DNA of 64,000 bases, taken from the NCBI RefSeq assembly GCF_947258355.1, contig NZ_CAMYIC010000063.1:103873-167872 (forward strand), written 5' to 3'. The DNA comes from an uncultured Allomuricauda sp. (GTDB lineage: Bacteria > Bacteroidota > Bacteroidia > Flavobacteriales > Flavobacteriaceae). Numbering within the stretch: position 1 is the stretch's first letter; the number at the start of each line of letters is the position of its first letter. Below the pieces are notes generated by a model that did no database searches, had not been told where the DNA came from, and saw nothing but the letters and a program-made list of their open reading frames with translations. Positions 45,987 to 56,144 of the stretch are shown here, in pieces. Position numbers and translations under genes: made by a program.

Positions 45987-48900
45987 GTGAGAAGAGAAAA
46001 GAAAAAATATATCCGCGTAATCCTATTTATTATTTTCTGTTTAGGTCTATTCCATTTGGGCATTGCCCAAGAGAAAAACAGTATCGATTTGTCCGGGGAA
46101 TGGTCCGTGAGCTTGGAGCAATATTCTGGCGATGACGGCAGCTTGGAGGATATCAAAAACAAGCAGGGGAAAATCAATTTGCCAGGCGCTTTGGCAGAAC
46201 ATGGTTTTGGTATTGAAACAACAGCTGCGTCCAAAGGAGTTTTGACCCCTACCCATAAATTTATTGGAACGGCCAGTTATAAGAAAAGCATTGATATTCC
46301 AAAGGAATGGAAAAACAAAAAAATCCTCCTTTTTTTAGAAAGGGTCTTATGGCAGTCCCAGGTTTACATTGACGGAACACCCTTAAGCACGCAAAACGCC
46401 TTGGGCACACCCCATATCCACGATTTAGGAAAGCTACCAATTGGCCCCCATGAACTGGAAGTAAGGGTAAACAATGACATGATCTTCAATATTGGGGACA
46501 AAGGCCATGCTTATAGTGAATCCACGCAGAGCATTTGGAACGGCTTGGTAGGTACTATCAAATTGCAATCCAAAGATCCAAGCCATATAAAAAAGTTGAC
46601 CAGCATACCGAACATTGATGACGACCAATTAAAAATAGCCTTGGATATTGAGGCGGAACTATCAGAAAAGACAAAAATTCAAATAGCGATCGAAGACATT
46701 GAATCAAATCAACCAATGTTAAAAAAGGTTGTCCGCGTCCCATTGTCACAAGGAAAAAACCATCATGAAATCATCCTGGACCTCAAAGGCAAATTAAAAA
46801 AGTGGAGTGAGTTCGACCCCAATGTCTATAGATTGAAAGCATCCTTAAGCTCGAAGAGCTCCTTTGATACAAAAGAAACGGAATTTGGATTCAGGGAAGT
46901 TGGTCATGACGGCACCCATGTCCTCATCAATGGAAACCCCATATTTCTGAGAGGGAATCTCGATAACGTGCACTTCCCTTTGACCGGCTACCCATCCACA
47001 AAATTGGAGGATTGGGAGAACATCTTTGAAATTTACAAGGATTATGGTCTCAATCATGTACGATTCCACTCGTGGTGCCCACCTGAAGCTGCTTTTAAGG
47101 CGGCGGACAGAACCGGAATATATATTCAGGCAGAAGCCTCGGTTTGGATAGATTCTTGGATGAACGAGGACATGGTGGCAAAGGGAAGACCAGAAATGGA
47201 GACCAAAGGTCACCCTAAGGGATTGGGATACAATTCCGAACGGGATCAATGGGTACAGGCAGAGATGAATCGCGTAGTGGAATATTATGGAAACCATCCC
47301 TCATTCATCATGTTTTGTATTGGCAACGAATTGGGAAGTTCCGACTTCGACCAGATAAAAACCTGGATCGGTGATCTAAAGAAGAAGGATGATAGAAGGT
47401 TGTATTCAGGGTCCACGGCCCGTCAGATAACGGACGAAGATGATTTTGTCGTTACCCATCTTGTACAAAACGTAGGTTGGACAAGAGGATTGAACGGTGC
47501 CCACACGGATTGGGATTTTGAAAAGGCCTATTCCCAAATGGACATTCCCACTTTGGCCCATGAAATAGGACAATGGCCCGTTTATCCCAAATGGAGCGAA
47601 ATAGATAAATATACGGGAGTGCTCAAGGCAAGAAACCTTGAAGAGTTCAAAGCCGTGGCACAGAAAAACGGTATCGCTGACCAAGACGGGGAATTTCACA
47701 AAGCTTCCGGTGCATTAAATCAGATAATGTACAAATATGAAATAGAATCGTTCCTCAGGACCAAGAGCTGTGCTGGGATACAATTATTGAGCATGCAGGA
47801 CTATCAAGGCCAAGGAGAGGCTTTGGTCGGATGGTTGGATGTTTTTTGGGACAACAAGGGCATTACCACGCCAAAAGAGTTCAAAGAACACCATAGTGAA
47901 ACCGTGCCATTGTTGCGAATGGAAAAATTCGTTTGGAAAAGCGGGGAACTGTTTCAGGCAAACGTCCAGCTTTCCCACTTTGGAAACCAACCTATAAAAG
48001 ATGCCATTGCAGTGGGCAAGATCACAACAAACGAAGGAAAGGTATTGCTCCAAAAAGAATGGTCCTTGGAAAAGGTTGCGATCTCGGATTTGCAAGACAT
48101 CGGCGCGATGGAACTGGAATTGGGCAGCATTCAAAAAGCACAGAAATTGAACATTGAAGTGGGCATTAAAAACACACCATATATCAATCACTGGAGCATT
48201 TGGGTCTTTCCTTCAAAATTACCCCTGCTCAATACCGATGAAGTGGTCATAGTGGACGAAATGAACACCAACACGCTGGAATTGCTCAACAAAGGGGGCA
48301 AGGTTTTATTGATGGCCCATAATTTAGGCACCAAAAAGAACAGTGTTTCCTTTAACTTTTATCCACTTTACTGGTCCTACACCTATTTTCCAGGCCAGGG
48401 AAAAACAAGCTTGGGAATCCTTGTTGACGACGAGCATCCAGCACTCGCCCAATTTCCGACTTCGTTCCACAGTGATTGGCAATGGGAACCATTTGACAAA
48501 AAGGCCAAGGGCTTTATATTGAACAGCATGCCACCTGCATACAAACCCATTGTACAATTGGTGGATGATTTCCATAGGAACAACAAGGAAGGATTGATAT
48601 TTGAATTCAAGGTAGGGCAAGGAAAGTTATTGGTTTCCGGGTTTGACCTCAATGAGGAAAACGTGGTGGCCAAACAGTTAAAGCAAAGCCTTTTATCCTA
48701 TATGTCTTCGGATAGTTTCAATCCTCAAGAAGCCGTTTCCCCTGCTTTTTTAATTGATATTTTCTCCAATGCCCCAGAAGAAGACCAGGAAACCAACACG
48801 CTGTTAAAGGTCAAGGCCGCAAATTTGGCAAAACCCAATATGGAACAAAATATTTGGTCTCCCGAAGTGGATAAGATCGAAATCAAGGACAAAAACACAG

Positions 48901-49226
48901 ACTATTCGGTACGCTTGGACAGACTTGTTGTGAACCAAGGTGTTTCAGTTTGGCAAGGAAATAGAATAGAGGTCAACATTGATTGTCCAGATGGGTTTTT
49001 AGGAAGTTTGTATGTCCTTTTGGAAAATATGGAAGGTGAAGCTGGGCCTGTTGTCCTGGAATTCGAGGGCAGGAAAAACAGCATATCACCAAAGCCCGGC
49101 GAAAGTAAATGGGTAAAATTCCATGTGATTCGGGAGGATAGCAATGATGGAAAATTAAAGTTAGAGGGATTTGCAAAAAAGAACCAGAATATTTCCATTT
49201 CGCAACTAATCCTCAATCAGGAATAA
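45987..49226 (+). CDS. Exported GH2 family glycoside hydrolase
   Basis: A 1079-residue GH2-clan enzyme with an apparent GTG start at 45987; the signal peptide MRREKKKYIRVILFIIFCLG and LFHLGIAQ begins right there and no ATG serves it. The sugar-binding jelly roll (30-200) contains FIGTASYKKSIDIPKEWKNK and SIWNGLVGTIKLQ, an Ig-like domain follows, and the barrel has FGFREVGHDGTHVLINGNPI, FLRGN, GLNHVRFHSWCPPEAAFKAAD, the acid/base E448 in FCIGNELG and the nucleophile E526 in TLAHEIGQW. A long C-terminal region (about 650-1079) is uncharacterised. GH2 includes beta-galactosidases, mannosidases and glucuronidases; with fucosidases and GH20 as neighbours, beta-galactosidase is a reasonable guess but not shown. 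Confidence 0.85.
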   Translation: MRREKKKYIRVILFIIFCLGLFHLGIAQEKNSIDLSGEWSVSLEQYSGDDGSLEDIKNKQGKINLPGALAEHGFGIETTAASKGVLTPTHKFIGTASYKKSIDIPKEWKNKKILLFLERVLWQSQVYIDGTPLSTQNALGTPHIHDLGKLPIGPHELEVRVNNDMIFNIGDKGHAYSESTQSIWNGLVGTIKLQSKDPSHIKKLTSIPNIDDDQLKIALDIEAELSEKTKIQIAIEDIESNQPMLKKVVRVPLSQGKNHHEIILDLKGKLKKWSEFDPNVYRLKASLSSKSSFDTKETEFGFREVGHDGTHVLINGNPIFLRGNLDNVHFPLTGYPSTKLEDWENIFEIYKDYGLNHVRFHSWCPPEAAFKAADRTGIYIQAEASVWIDSWMNEDMVAKGRPEMETKGHPKGLGYNSERDQWVQAEMNRVVEYYGNHPSFIMFCIGNELGSSDFDQIKTWIGDLKKKDDRRLYSGSTARQITDEDDFVVTHLVQNVGWTRGLNGAHTDWDFEKAYSQMDIPTLAHEIGQWPVYPKWSEIDKYTGVLKARNLEEFKAVAQKNGIADQDGEFHKASGALNQIMYKYEIESFLRTKSCAGIQLLSMQDYQGQGEALVGWLDVFWDNKGITTPKEFKEHHSETVPLLRMEKFVWKSGELFQANVQLSHFGNQPIKDAIAVGKITTNEGKVLLQKEWSLEKVAISDLQDIGAMELELGSIQKAQKLNIEVGIKNTPYINHWSIWVFPSKLPLLNTDEVVIVDEMNTNTLELLNKGGKVLLMAHNLGTKKNSVSFNFYPLYWSYTYFPGQGKTSLGILVDDEHPALAQFPTSFHSDWQWEPFDKKAKGFILNSMPPAYKPIVQLVDDFHRNNKEGLIFEFKVGQGKLLVSGFDLNEENVVAKQLKQSLLSYMSSDSFNPQEAVSPAFLIDIFSNAPEEDQETNTLLKVKAANLAKPNMEQNIWSPEVDKIEIKDKNTDYSVRLDRLVVNQGVSVWQGNRIEVNIDCPDGFLGSLYVLLENMEGEAGPVVLEFEGRKNSISPKPGESKWVKFHVIREDSNDGKLKLEGFAKKNQNISISQLILNQE

Positions 49227-49247
49227 ACATATTTGATAGTTAAGACA

Positions 49248-51569
49248 ATGAAAATCTTACATAAAATAGGCCTATTAGCAGTAGCTTCAACCTTAATGCT
49301 GTGCAAGGAATCCCCGCAAAGGGTGTTCTCGGAAAATGATATTACCATCATACCAAAACCAAACGATGTTCAATTGGGCGACAATCCATTTGAATTTGAC
49401 AAGGATACCAAGGTGGTCATTACCGATGAGACCCAAAAAGAAATTTCAGCACTGTTGGCTGACCGGTTCCAACAAGTTTCAGGTTACAACATGGAAATCG
49501 TGGAAGATATCCCCTCTTTCAATTATATCCATTTTGTTTATGATGAAAAAGTAAACGATGAGGCCTATGAACTTGTGGTGGAAAAAGAAGGAGTAAAGAT
49601 TTACGCCAAGGACAACGGTGGGTTTTTATATGGCATTGAAACTATGCTACAGCTTTTGCCCCCTACAATTGAAGATGACAATGCAAGCTCGCAATGGATT
49701 ATCCCAGCTGTTCACATAAAGGATGGACCAAGATTTCAGCACAGGGGTGTCATGCTCGATCTCTCAAGACATTTTTTTGGAAAGGATTACATAAAAAAGA
49801 CCATCAACCGCATGGCAATGCACAAGTTCAATGTATTGCACCTCCATCTGGTGGATGATCAAGGATGGCGCATCGAAATAAAGAAGTATCCAAAACTTAC
49901 TGAAGTTGGTGCATGGCGGGTAGACCAAGAGGATGCCCCGTGGAACGGCAGGAAGATTAACGATCCCAATGAAAAGGGTACTTATGGAGGGTATTTAACA
50001 CAAGACGAACTCAAGGAAATAGTGGCCTATGCCCAGAGCAGGAATATTGAGATAATTCCAGAAATAGAAATGCCTGCCCATGTCAGTTCCGCCATTGCCT
50101 CCTATCCTGAATTGGCCTGTTTTGATCAACACATCGCGGTACCATCAGGTGGTCTATGGCCCATAACGGATATTTACTGTGCAGGAAAGGAAACCACATT
50201 CACCTTCTTGGAAGATTTACTGGACGAGGTCATAGAGATTTTCCCTTCTTCCTACATTCATATCGGGGGGGATGAAGCAACAAAGACCAATTGGGAAAAA
50301 TGTCCTCACTGTCAAAAAAGAATCAAAGAGGAAGGACTCAAGGATGTGGATGAATTGCAGAGTTACTTTGTAAAGAGAATTGAAAAATACATCAATTCCA
50401 AGGGCAAAAAATTAATTGGTTGGGATGAAATTCTGGAAGGTGGTCTGGCCCCCGAGGCAACTGTCATGAGTTGGAGGGGCATGGAAGGAGGCCTGAAAGC
50501 CGCCCAGGAAGGTCATGACGTCATTATGACCCCCGAATCCTATTGCTATTTCAATTTCTACCAAGGTCCTCAGGATTTGGAGCCTTTGGCCTTCAATGCC
50601 TATCTTCCGCTGAGCAAAGTGTATCAATTTGAACCAATGGTTGACGATTTAAAACCGGAGGAGGCCGAACATGTATTGGGCGGTCAGGCAAACCTTTGGT
50701 CCGAATACATTACGACTCCCGAAGCATCAGAATACATGCTGTATCCCCGCTTGGCAGCAATGTCCGAAGTACTTTGGAGCAAGAAGGAGTCCAGAGACTG
50801 GAAAGATTTCACAAGGCGGCTCGAAAAGCAGTTTGAACGGTATGACAACATGGACATTAACTATTCCAAAAGTGCTTATTTGATAACCTCAACGGCCACG
50901 GTCGATATGGATAAAAATGAAATATCGCTATCGCTGGCCAATGAATTTCCGGACCCCGACATTCGTTATGTGCTGGGGAATGATGAATTGGACGAAGAGA
51001 GCGAACAATACACAGCACCTTTAAAAATTTCAGAAACAACGATTGTCAAAGCTTCACTTTTCAAGAATGGAGAACCTGTCGGAAGAATCTTTACCGATAC
51101 CATTAAATTTCACAAAGCCTTTGCCAAAAAGTTAGATTTTAAAAAACCGTTCAATAAAAATTACACGGGAGACGGCCCTCTTTCATTGGTAAATGCCATA
51201 AGAGGCTCGAAAAATTTCCATGATGGCCAATGGCAAGCTTGGATACCCTATGACATGGAAGTGGTCATAGACCTTGAAGAACCGCAGGAAATCCATGAAG
51301 TCATATTGGGAACCTTGGAAAATCAGGGGGCTGGTATCCACTACCCCACCTCGGTATCCGTGGCCGTGTCAACCGATGGAAAAAATTTTAACGAAGTGGC
51401 CAAATATGATAGAGCGTTCAGGGTAAATCCAAATGTTGACTCAATGGACATCAACATCGATTTCGATACAACCACCGCTCAATACATAAGGGTAATCGCC
51501 ACGAACTTAAAAAAAAGCCCCACAGGTGGGAGTTCATGGTTGTTCGTGGATGAAATTTTGGTAAACTAA
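49248..51569 (+). CDS. GH20 beta-N-acetylhexosaminidase
   Basis: A 773-residue exported enzyme; the ATG at 49248 starts the hydrophobic leader MKILHKIGLLAVASTLML, while an upstream TTG at 49233 adds only five residues. A GH20b-type N-terminal domain (to about 155) precedes the barrel with RGVMLDLSRHFFGKDYIKK, HLHLVDDQGWRIEIKKYPKL, IIPEIEMPAHVSSA, the catalytic pair D342-E343 in IGGDEATKTNW, and VMSWRGMEGG. After about residue 560 come a chitobiase C-like module and an F5/8 type C domain (630-773) ending SSWLFVDEILVN. It removes terminal beta-GlcNAc or beta-GalNAc by substrate-assisted catalysis. It lies 21 bases after GH2 and 11 bases before the second GH29. Confidence 0.92.
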   Translation: MKILHKIGLLAVASTLMLCKESPQRVFSENDITIIPKPNDVQLGDNPFEFDKDTKVVITDETQKEISALLADRFQQVSGYNMEIVEDIPSFNYIHFVYDEKVNDEAYELVVEKEGVKIYAKDNGGFLYGIETMLQLLPPTIEDDNASSQWIIPAVHIKDGPRFQHRGVMLDLSRHFFGKDYIKKTINRMAMHKFNVLHLHLVDDQGWRIEIKKYPKLTEVGAWRVDQEDAPWNGRKINDPNEKGTYGGYLTQDELKEIVAYAQSRNIEIIPEIEMPAHVSSAIASYPELACFDQHIAVPSGGLWPITDIYCAGKETTFTFLEDLLDEVIEIFPSSYIHIGGDEATKTNWEKCPHCQKRIKEEGLKDVDELQSYFVKRIEKYINSKGKKLIGWDEILEGGLAPEATVMSWRGMEGGLKAAQEGHDVIMTPESYCYFNFYQGPQDLEPLAFNAYLPLSKVYQFEPMVDDLKPEEAEHVLGGQANLWSEYITTPEASEYMLYPRLAAMSEVLWSKKESRDWKDFTRRLEKQFERYDNMDINYSKSAYLITSTATVDMDKNEISLSLANEFPDPDIRYVLGNDELDEESEQYTAPLKISETTIVKASLFKNGEPVGRIFTDTIKFHKAFAKKLDFKKPFNKNYTGDGPLSLVNAIRGSKNFHDGQWQAWIPYDMEVVIDLEEPQEIHEVILGTLENQGAGIHYPTSVSVAVSTDGKNFNEVAKYDRAFRVNPNVDSMDINIDFDTTTAQYIRVIATNLKKSPTGGSSWLFVDEILVN

Positions 51570-51580
51570 CAAAACAGACT

Positions 51581-53065
51581 ATGCAAAAAATAGCATTGAT
51601 AATTACATTTCTTTGTTCGGCCATTTTATCCGGGCAGGCCATTTATGAGGATGAGAGGTATGTACCCGAAACGGATACATTGGTTTTGCAGAACCTTGAA
51701 CAGTGGCAGGATAAAAAGTTTGGATTGCTGATGCACTGGGGCGCATATAGCCAATGGGGGATTGTGGAATCTTGGTCCCTATGTCCAGAAGACTACGGCT
51801 GGTGCGAACGTACCAAGGGAAGCGACCCACAAAACTATTTTCAATATGTAAAGGATTATGAAGCGCTACAGAACACCTTCAACCCGATAAAATTCAATCC
51901 TGATAATTGGGCAAAGGCAGCTGAATACGCCGGAATGAAATATATGGTTTTTACCACCAAGCACCACGATGGATTTTCCATGTTCGATAGCAAATACACT
52001 GATTATAAGGTTACTGATTCGGCATGTCTCTTTAGTACCCATCCAAGGGCGAACATTACCAAAGAAGTTTTTGATGCTTTCAGGAAGAATGATTTTTGGG
52101 TCGGAGCCTATTTTTCCAAACCGGATTGGAACCATGATAATTATTGGGACCCCAATTTCCCTCCATTCGACAGAAATGTGAATTACGACCCTGCCCTATA
52201 CCCTGAAAAGTGGCAAAAGTATGTTGATTTTACCCATAACCAAATCCTTGAATTGTTGACCGATTATGGAGATGTGGATATCCTATGGTTGGATGGTGGC
52301 TGGGTTCGAAAAAGGGACCAACAAAATATAGATGAAAATTATGCTGAAAAATTCTCGGAAAACAAGGCAAATAATGGGTTCATCAAACATAGGGTTGTAA
52401 ATCAGGACATCAGTATGGACGAATTGGTGGCCAAGGCACGCCAAAAACAACCTGGGCTCATTGTCGTGGATCGTGCGGTCCATGGCAAGAACCAAAACTA
52501 CCTCACTCCTGAAAACAGGGTGCCAGAGAAGACTTTACCCTATCCCTGGGAATCCTGTATCATTTCGGGTGGAGGTTGGTCCTATACCCCAAATGCAAAG
52601 TACATGACGGGAAGAGAGGGCATCCATATGCTCATAGATATTGTAGCCAAAGGAGGCAACCTATTGTTGAACATAGCCCCGGGACCCGATGGCGAATGGC
52701 AACAGGGTGCATATGATCTGTTAAAAGCTTATGGGGATTGGATGAAGGTAAATGAGTCTGGAATTTACAACACCCGGCCCATAGCCCCGTTCAAAGAAGG
52801 TAATATCTGTATGACCCAAAATAAAGAAGGCAATGTTTTTTTATTCTATATGGCCAAGGATGATGAAAATAAAGTGCCATCTGAAGTACAGATAACATCC
52901 ATTGACCCCAAAGCAGGTACCAAGATTACGATGTTGGGATCGGATAAAGCGTTGACATGGAAGAAAATGAACAAAGGTTTTAAAATCATGATTCCCGAAA
53001 AATTACGAAATAATTTACCCTGCAAAGAGGCATGGACATTTAAAATAGAGGAGACAAACCACTAA
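51581..53065 (+). CDS. GH29 alpha-L-fucosidase, second paralogue
   Basis: A 494-residue periplasmic enzyme with signal peptide MQKIALIITFLCSAILSGQA. The barrel shows QDKKFGLLMHWGAYSQWGI, GMKYMVFTTKHHDGFSMFDS, FWVGAYFSKPDWNH, the nucleophile D238 in VDILWLDGGWV, and IVAKGGNLLLNIAPGPDGEW, a segment typical of the broad GH29-A type. There is a small C-terminal beta domain and no carbohydrate-binding module. It is sequence-divergent from the lipoprotein GH29 at 43765, so the two are likely complementary (surface branch removal versus periplasmic trimming) rather than a recent duplication. The next gene, L-fuconate dehydratase, begins 17 bases later, marking the switch from glycan hydrolysis to fucose catabolism. 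Confidence 0.92.
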   Translation: MQKIALIITFLCSAILSGQAIYEDERYVPETDTLVLQNLEQWQDKKFGLLMHWGAYSQWGIVESWSLCPEDYGWCERTKGSDPQNYFQYVKDYEALQNTFNPIKFNPDNWAKAAEYAGMKYMVFTTKHHDGFSMFDSKYTDYKVTDSACLFSTHPRANITKEVFDAFRKNDFWVGAYFSKPDWNHDNYWDPNFPPFDRNVNYDPALYPEKWQKYVDFTHNQILELLTDYGDVDILWLDGGWVRKRDQQNIDENYAEKFSENKANNGFIKHRVVNQDISMDELVAKARQKQPGLIVVDRAVHGKNQNYLTPENRVPEKTLPYPWESCIISGGGWSYTPNAKYMTGREGIHMLIDIVAKGGNLLLNIAPGPDGEWQQGAYDLLKAYGDWMKVNESGIYNTRPIAPFKEGNICMTQNKEGNVFLFYMAKDDENKVPSEVQITSIDPKAGTKITMLGSDKALTWKKMNKGFKIMIPEKLRNNLPCKEAWTFKIEETNH

Positions 53066-53082
53066 ATTTACTTACATACTTA

Positions 53083-54411
53083 ATGGAAAAATTAATAATT
53101 ACCGCAGTCGAGACCAAAGATGTACGATTCCCCACAAGTGCTTCTTTGGACGGGTCGGATGCGATGAACCCAGACCCGGATTATTCCGCGGCTTATGTTG
53201 TCTTAAAGACCAACCATCCCAAAGGGTTGGAAGGTCATGGCCTTACCTTTACCATTGGCCGAGGCAACGAAATATGTGTCAACGCCTTAAATGCATTGGC
53301 ACCCTTGCTCATTGGAAAAAGTTTGGATTCTTTCACTGAAGACATGGGAGGGTTCTGGAGAATGATAACAGGTGACAGCCAACTGCGATGGTTAGGCCCC
53401 GAGAAAGGGGTAATACATTTGGCTACAGGTGCCGTGGTAAATGCCGTTTGGGACCTCTATGCAAAGAAAGAGAAAAAACCGCTCTGGAAATTGCTTGCCG
53501 ACATGTCGCCCGAAGAACTTGTCAAGTGTATCGATTTTACCTATATCACCGATGCGATAACACCGCAGGAGGCACTTGGCATCTTACAAAAAAATGTGGA
53601 TGGCAAAGCTGAAAGAATCGAACATTTGTTGAAAAACGGTTATCCGGCCTATACCACTTCGGTGGGTTGGTTGGGATATTCCGATGATAAAATGAGACGG
53701 CTGTGCCGTGAAGCAAAGACCGAAGGTTTCAAATACATGAAAATGAAGGTCGGCACCAATATTGATGATGATATGCGCCGTGCGGCAATCATCAGGGAAG
53801 AAATAGGTGAGGACTTCAGGTTAATGATGGATGCCAACCAAAGATGGGATGTGGATGAAGCCATAGAAAACATCTCGCTTCTCAAAAAGTTCAATCCTTG
53901 GTGGATAGAAGAACCTACAAGCCCTGATGATGTTTTGGGACACGCCAAGATCGCAAAGGCCATTGCTCCCTTAAAAGTCGCCACTGGTGAGCATTGTCAA
54001 AATCGGGTTATATTCAAACAGCTTTTTCAGGCCAAAGCTTTTGAGATTTGTCAGATAGACAGTTGTAGGGTCGGTGGTGTGAATGAGATTCTCGCCATTT
54101 TATTGATGGCCGCAAAATTCAAGGTTCCCGTTTGTCCACATGCTGGCGGTGTGGGATTGTGTGAATATGTACAGCACCTTTCAATGATTGATTTCATTGC
54201 CATAAGTGGAAGTATGGAAAATAGGGTCATAGAATATGTGGATCACTTGCACGAACACTTCCATGAACCCGTCGTCATCAAAAATGGTGCATATATGCCT
54301 CCACAGGCGCCTGGCTTTAGCATTACCATGAAATCATCATCCTTGGATGATTATGGTTTTCCCAACGGTGAGAAATGGAATAAACAAGAAGAACTAGAAG
54401 CAAACAAATAG
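53083..54411 (+). CDS. fucD: L-fuconate dehydratase
   Basis: Cytoplasmic enolase-superfamily enzyme of 442 residues, the usual length, converting L-fuconate to 2-keto-3-deoxy-L-fuconate. The N-terminal cap shows FPTSASLDGSDAMNPDPDYS and YVVLKT; the barrel has the acid/base K220 (and K222) in YMKMKVG, magnesium ligands D250 (MMDANQRW), E276 (WWIEEPTSPDD) and E303 (ATGEHCQN), and the catalytic histidine H353 in CPHAGGVGLCEYVQHL. Sequence and residue spacing match the characterised L-fuconate dehydratases closely. Third step of the non-phosphorylating fucose pathway; the next gene starts 2 bases after its stop. Confidence 0.94.
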   Translation: MEKLIITAVETKDVRFPTSASLDGSDAMNPDPDYSAAYVVLKTNHPKGLEGHGLTFTIGRGNEICVNALNALAPLLIGKSLDSFTEDMGGFWRMITGDSQLRWLGPEKGVIHLATGAVVNAVWDLYAKKEKKPLWKLLADMSPEELVKCIDFTYITDAITPQEALGILQKNVDGKAERIEHLLKNGYPAYTTSVGWLGYSDDKMRRLCREAKTEGFKYMKMKVGTNIDDDMRRAAIIREEIGEDFRLMMDANQRWDVDEAIENISLLKKFNPWWIEEPTSPDDVLGHAKIAKAIAPLKVATGEHCQNRVIFKQLFQAKAFEICQIDSCRVGGVNEILAILLMAAKFKVPVCPHAGGVGLCEYVQHLSMIDFIAISGSMENRVIEYVDHLHEHFHEPVVIKNGAYMPPQAPGFSITMKSSSLDDYGFPNGEKWNKQEELEANK

Positions 54412-54412
54412 C

Positions 54413-55189
54413 ATGAAATTTAATTTAAAAGGAAAAACGGCCATAGTAACCGGAGGAGGCAGTGGTATCGGGAAAGCGATTTCCATAACTTTTGCCTCAC
54501 AAGATGCAAAGGTCCATATTCTTGACTTTGACGAAGCATCCTCCCTGGAAACAGTGGCTGAAATCAACAAACTGGGAAAGTACGCCGTAGCGCGGACTTG
54601 TGATGTTTCAAACCAAGAAGACGTAAATGATATCATGTCCCAAATTGGGGAAAATGATTCCCTGGATATTCTTGTGAACAATGCGGGCATTGCCCATGTG
54701 GGAAACATTGAGGCTGTTTCGGAGCAGGATTTGGACCGATTGTACAATGTCAATATCAAAGGAATATATAATTGCAGCAAGGCCATTATCCCTTATATGA
54801 AGAAAAAGGGTAACGGTGTTATCTTGAATCTTGCCTCCGTTGCCTCATCAGTGGGCATTAGCGATCGCTTTGCTTATTCGATGACCAAAGGTGCCGTTTT
54901 GACGATGACCTATTCCATTGCCTGTGATTATGTCGATTATGGCATACGCAGCAATTGTATCTCCCCAGGAAGGGTACATACACCGTTCGTGGATGGGTTT
55001 ATTCAGAAAAACTATCCGGGCAATGAAGAGGAAATGTTTGAAAAGCTTTCAAAGACCCAGCCCATTGGGCGTATGGCCGACCCTCAAGAAATAGCCGATT
55101 TGGCACTGTTCCTTTGTTCAGATGAGGCTAAATTCATTACTGGAACGGATTACCCCATCGATGGTGGGTTCATCAAATTAAAAGGTTAA
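54413..55189 (+). CDS. SDR dehydrogenase, probable 2-keto-3-deoxy-L-fuconate dehydrogenase
   Basis: A 258-residue short-chain dehydrogenase with a complete classical site: cofactor loop TGGGSGIGKA (13-22), NNAG (89-92), S142, Y155 and K159 in AYSMTKGA, and the terminal GTDYPIDGGFIKLKG. D38 in ILDFDEA suggests NAD preference. It lies between L-fuconate dehydratase and the FAH-type hydrolase, with spacings of 1 and 9 bases, exactly where the pathway needs oxidation of 2-keto-3-deoxy-L-fuconate to the 2,4-diketo acid. The SDR fold is certain; the substrate is from context. Confidence 0.87.
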   Translation: MKFNLKGKTAIVTGGGSGIGKAISITFASQDAKVHILDFDEASSLETVAEINKLGKYAVARTCDVSNQEDVNDIMSQIGENDSLDILVNNAGIAHVGNIEAVSEQDLDRLYNVNIKGIYNCSKAIIPYMKKKGNGVILNLASVASSVGISDRFAYSMTKGAVLTMTYSIACDYVDYGIRSNCISPGRVHTPFVDGFIQKNYPGNEEEMFEKLSKTQPIGRMADPQEIADLALFLCSDEAKFITGTDYPIDGGFIKLKG

Positions 55190-55198
55190 ATAAAGAAA

Positions 55199-56056
55199 AT
55201 GAAATTAATACGATTTGGAAAAACCGGCCAGGAAAAGCCGGGCGTGGAATTGGCAGATGAAACTAGACTTGATGTATCTGCATTTGGAATGGATTACAAT
55301 GAGGACTTTTTTGGAAATAACGGAACGGAAAAGCTAAGTACCTGGTTAAGGGAACATGAATCGGACTGTCCTGTCATTGATAAGGAAACCCGCTTGGGAC
55401 CTCCTTTGACCAGACCTTCAAAACTAGTATGCGTAGGATTGAATTATTCAAAACATGCGGAAGAAGCCGGTATGGCCATCCCGAAAGAGCCTGTACTTTT
55501 CTTTAAGTCCACCACTGCCGTATGTGGGCCCTATGACGAGGTCATCATTCCTAAAAATTCCACAAAAACCGATTGGGAAGTGGAACTGGCCATAGTAATC
55601 GGCAAAAAAGCTTCTTATTTGGAAAAATCCGAAGCATTTGATCATATCGCAGGCTATGTTCTGCACAATGACATCAGTGAAAGGGCTTTTCAAATTGAAA
55701 AAGAAGGACAGTGGTGCAAAGGTAAGGGCTGTGATACATTCGCACCACTTGGCCCGTTCATAGCCACCACGGATGAAATAGAAGACCCGAACAATCTGGA
55801 ATTGTGGTTGGATGTCAACGGTGAGCGTTTACAGCATTCTTCCACATCTGATTTTATTTTCAATGTACAAGAAGTGGTTTCCTACATTAGCCAGTACATG
55901 ACCCTTTTACCTGGGGACGTTATTTCCACTGGAACACCTTTTGGGGTTGGTCTTGGTTTTGATCCCCCACGCTATCTGAAACCAGGGGATACCATGGAAC
56001 TCGGCATTGAAGGTTTGGGATATTCAAAACAAACCTGTGTGGCATACAGCAAATAA
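55199..56056 (+). CDS. FAH-family hydrolase, probable 2,4-diketo-3-deoxy-L-fuconate hydrolase
   Basis: A 285-residue fumarylacetoacetate-hydrolase-fold enzyme. The region from KLVCVGLNYSKHAEEAGM through PVLFFKSTTAVCGPYDEVII carries the family core; metal ligands are the glutamates in DWEVELAIVIG and the aspartate in LHNDISERAFQ, followed by GKGCDTFAPLGPFI and LLPGDVISTGTPFGVGLG. In the non-phosphorylating fucose pathway this family splits 2,4-diketo-3-deoxy-L-fuconate to pyruvate and L-lactate. The gene directly follows the dehydrogenase, and an L-lactate dehydrogenase is encoded at the end of the cluster, which fits the products. Confidence 0.88.
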   Translation: MKLIRFGKTGQEKPGVELADETRLDVSAFGMDYNEDFFGNNGTEKLSTWLREHESDCPVIDKETRLGPPLTRPSKLVCVGLNYSKHAEEAGMAIPKEPVLFFKSTTAVCGPYDEVIIPKNSTKTDWEVELAIVIGKKASYLEKSEAFDHIAGYVLHNDISERAFQIEKEGQWCKGKGCDTFAPLGPFIATTDEIEDPNNLELWLDVNGERLQHSSTSDFIFNVQEVVSYISQYMTLLPGDVISTGTPFGVGLGFDPPRYLKPGDTMELGIEGLGYSKQTCVAYSK

Positions 56057-56083
56057 GTAGCGCTAACATTTCAATACGTGGAA

Positions 56084-56112
56084 TTGTCAAAAACGACTTG
56101 GTTTTTCGACAA
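56084..56112 (+). terminator. Intercistronic hairpin before the GH3 gene
   Basis: TTGTC-AAAAAC and GTTTTT-C-GACAA form a stem of about eleven pairs with a one-base bulge and short loop, 28 bases after the hydrolase stop and 32 bases before the GH3 start. It may mark a transcript processing or partial termination point. Confidence 0.45.
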
Positions 56113-56144
56113 CATTCTAATTAAGAACCTTAAACAAGTTAAGC

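Noticed and set aside
49233..49247. TTG start five codons upstream of the GH20 ATG
   Set aside because: Adds a short polar lead before the signal peptide; the ATG at 49248 gives a normal leader.
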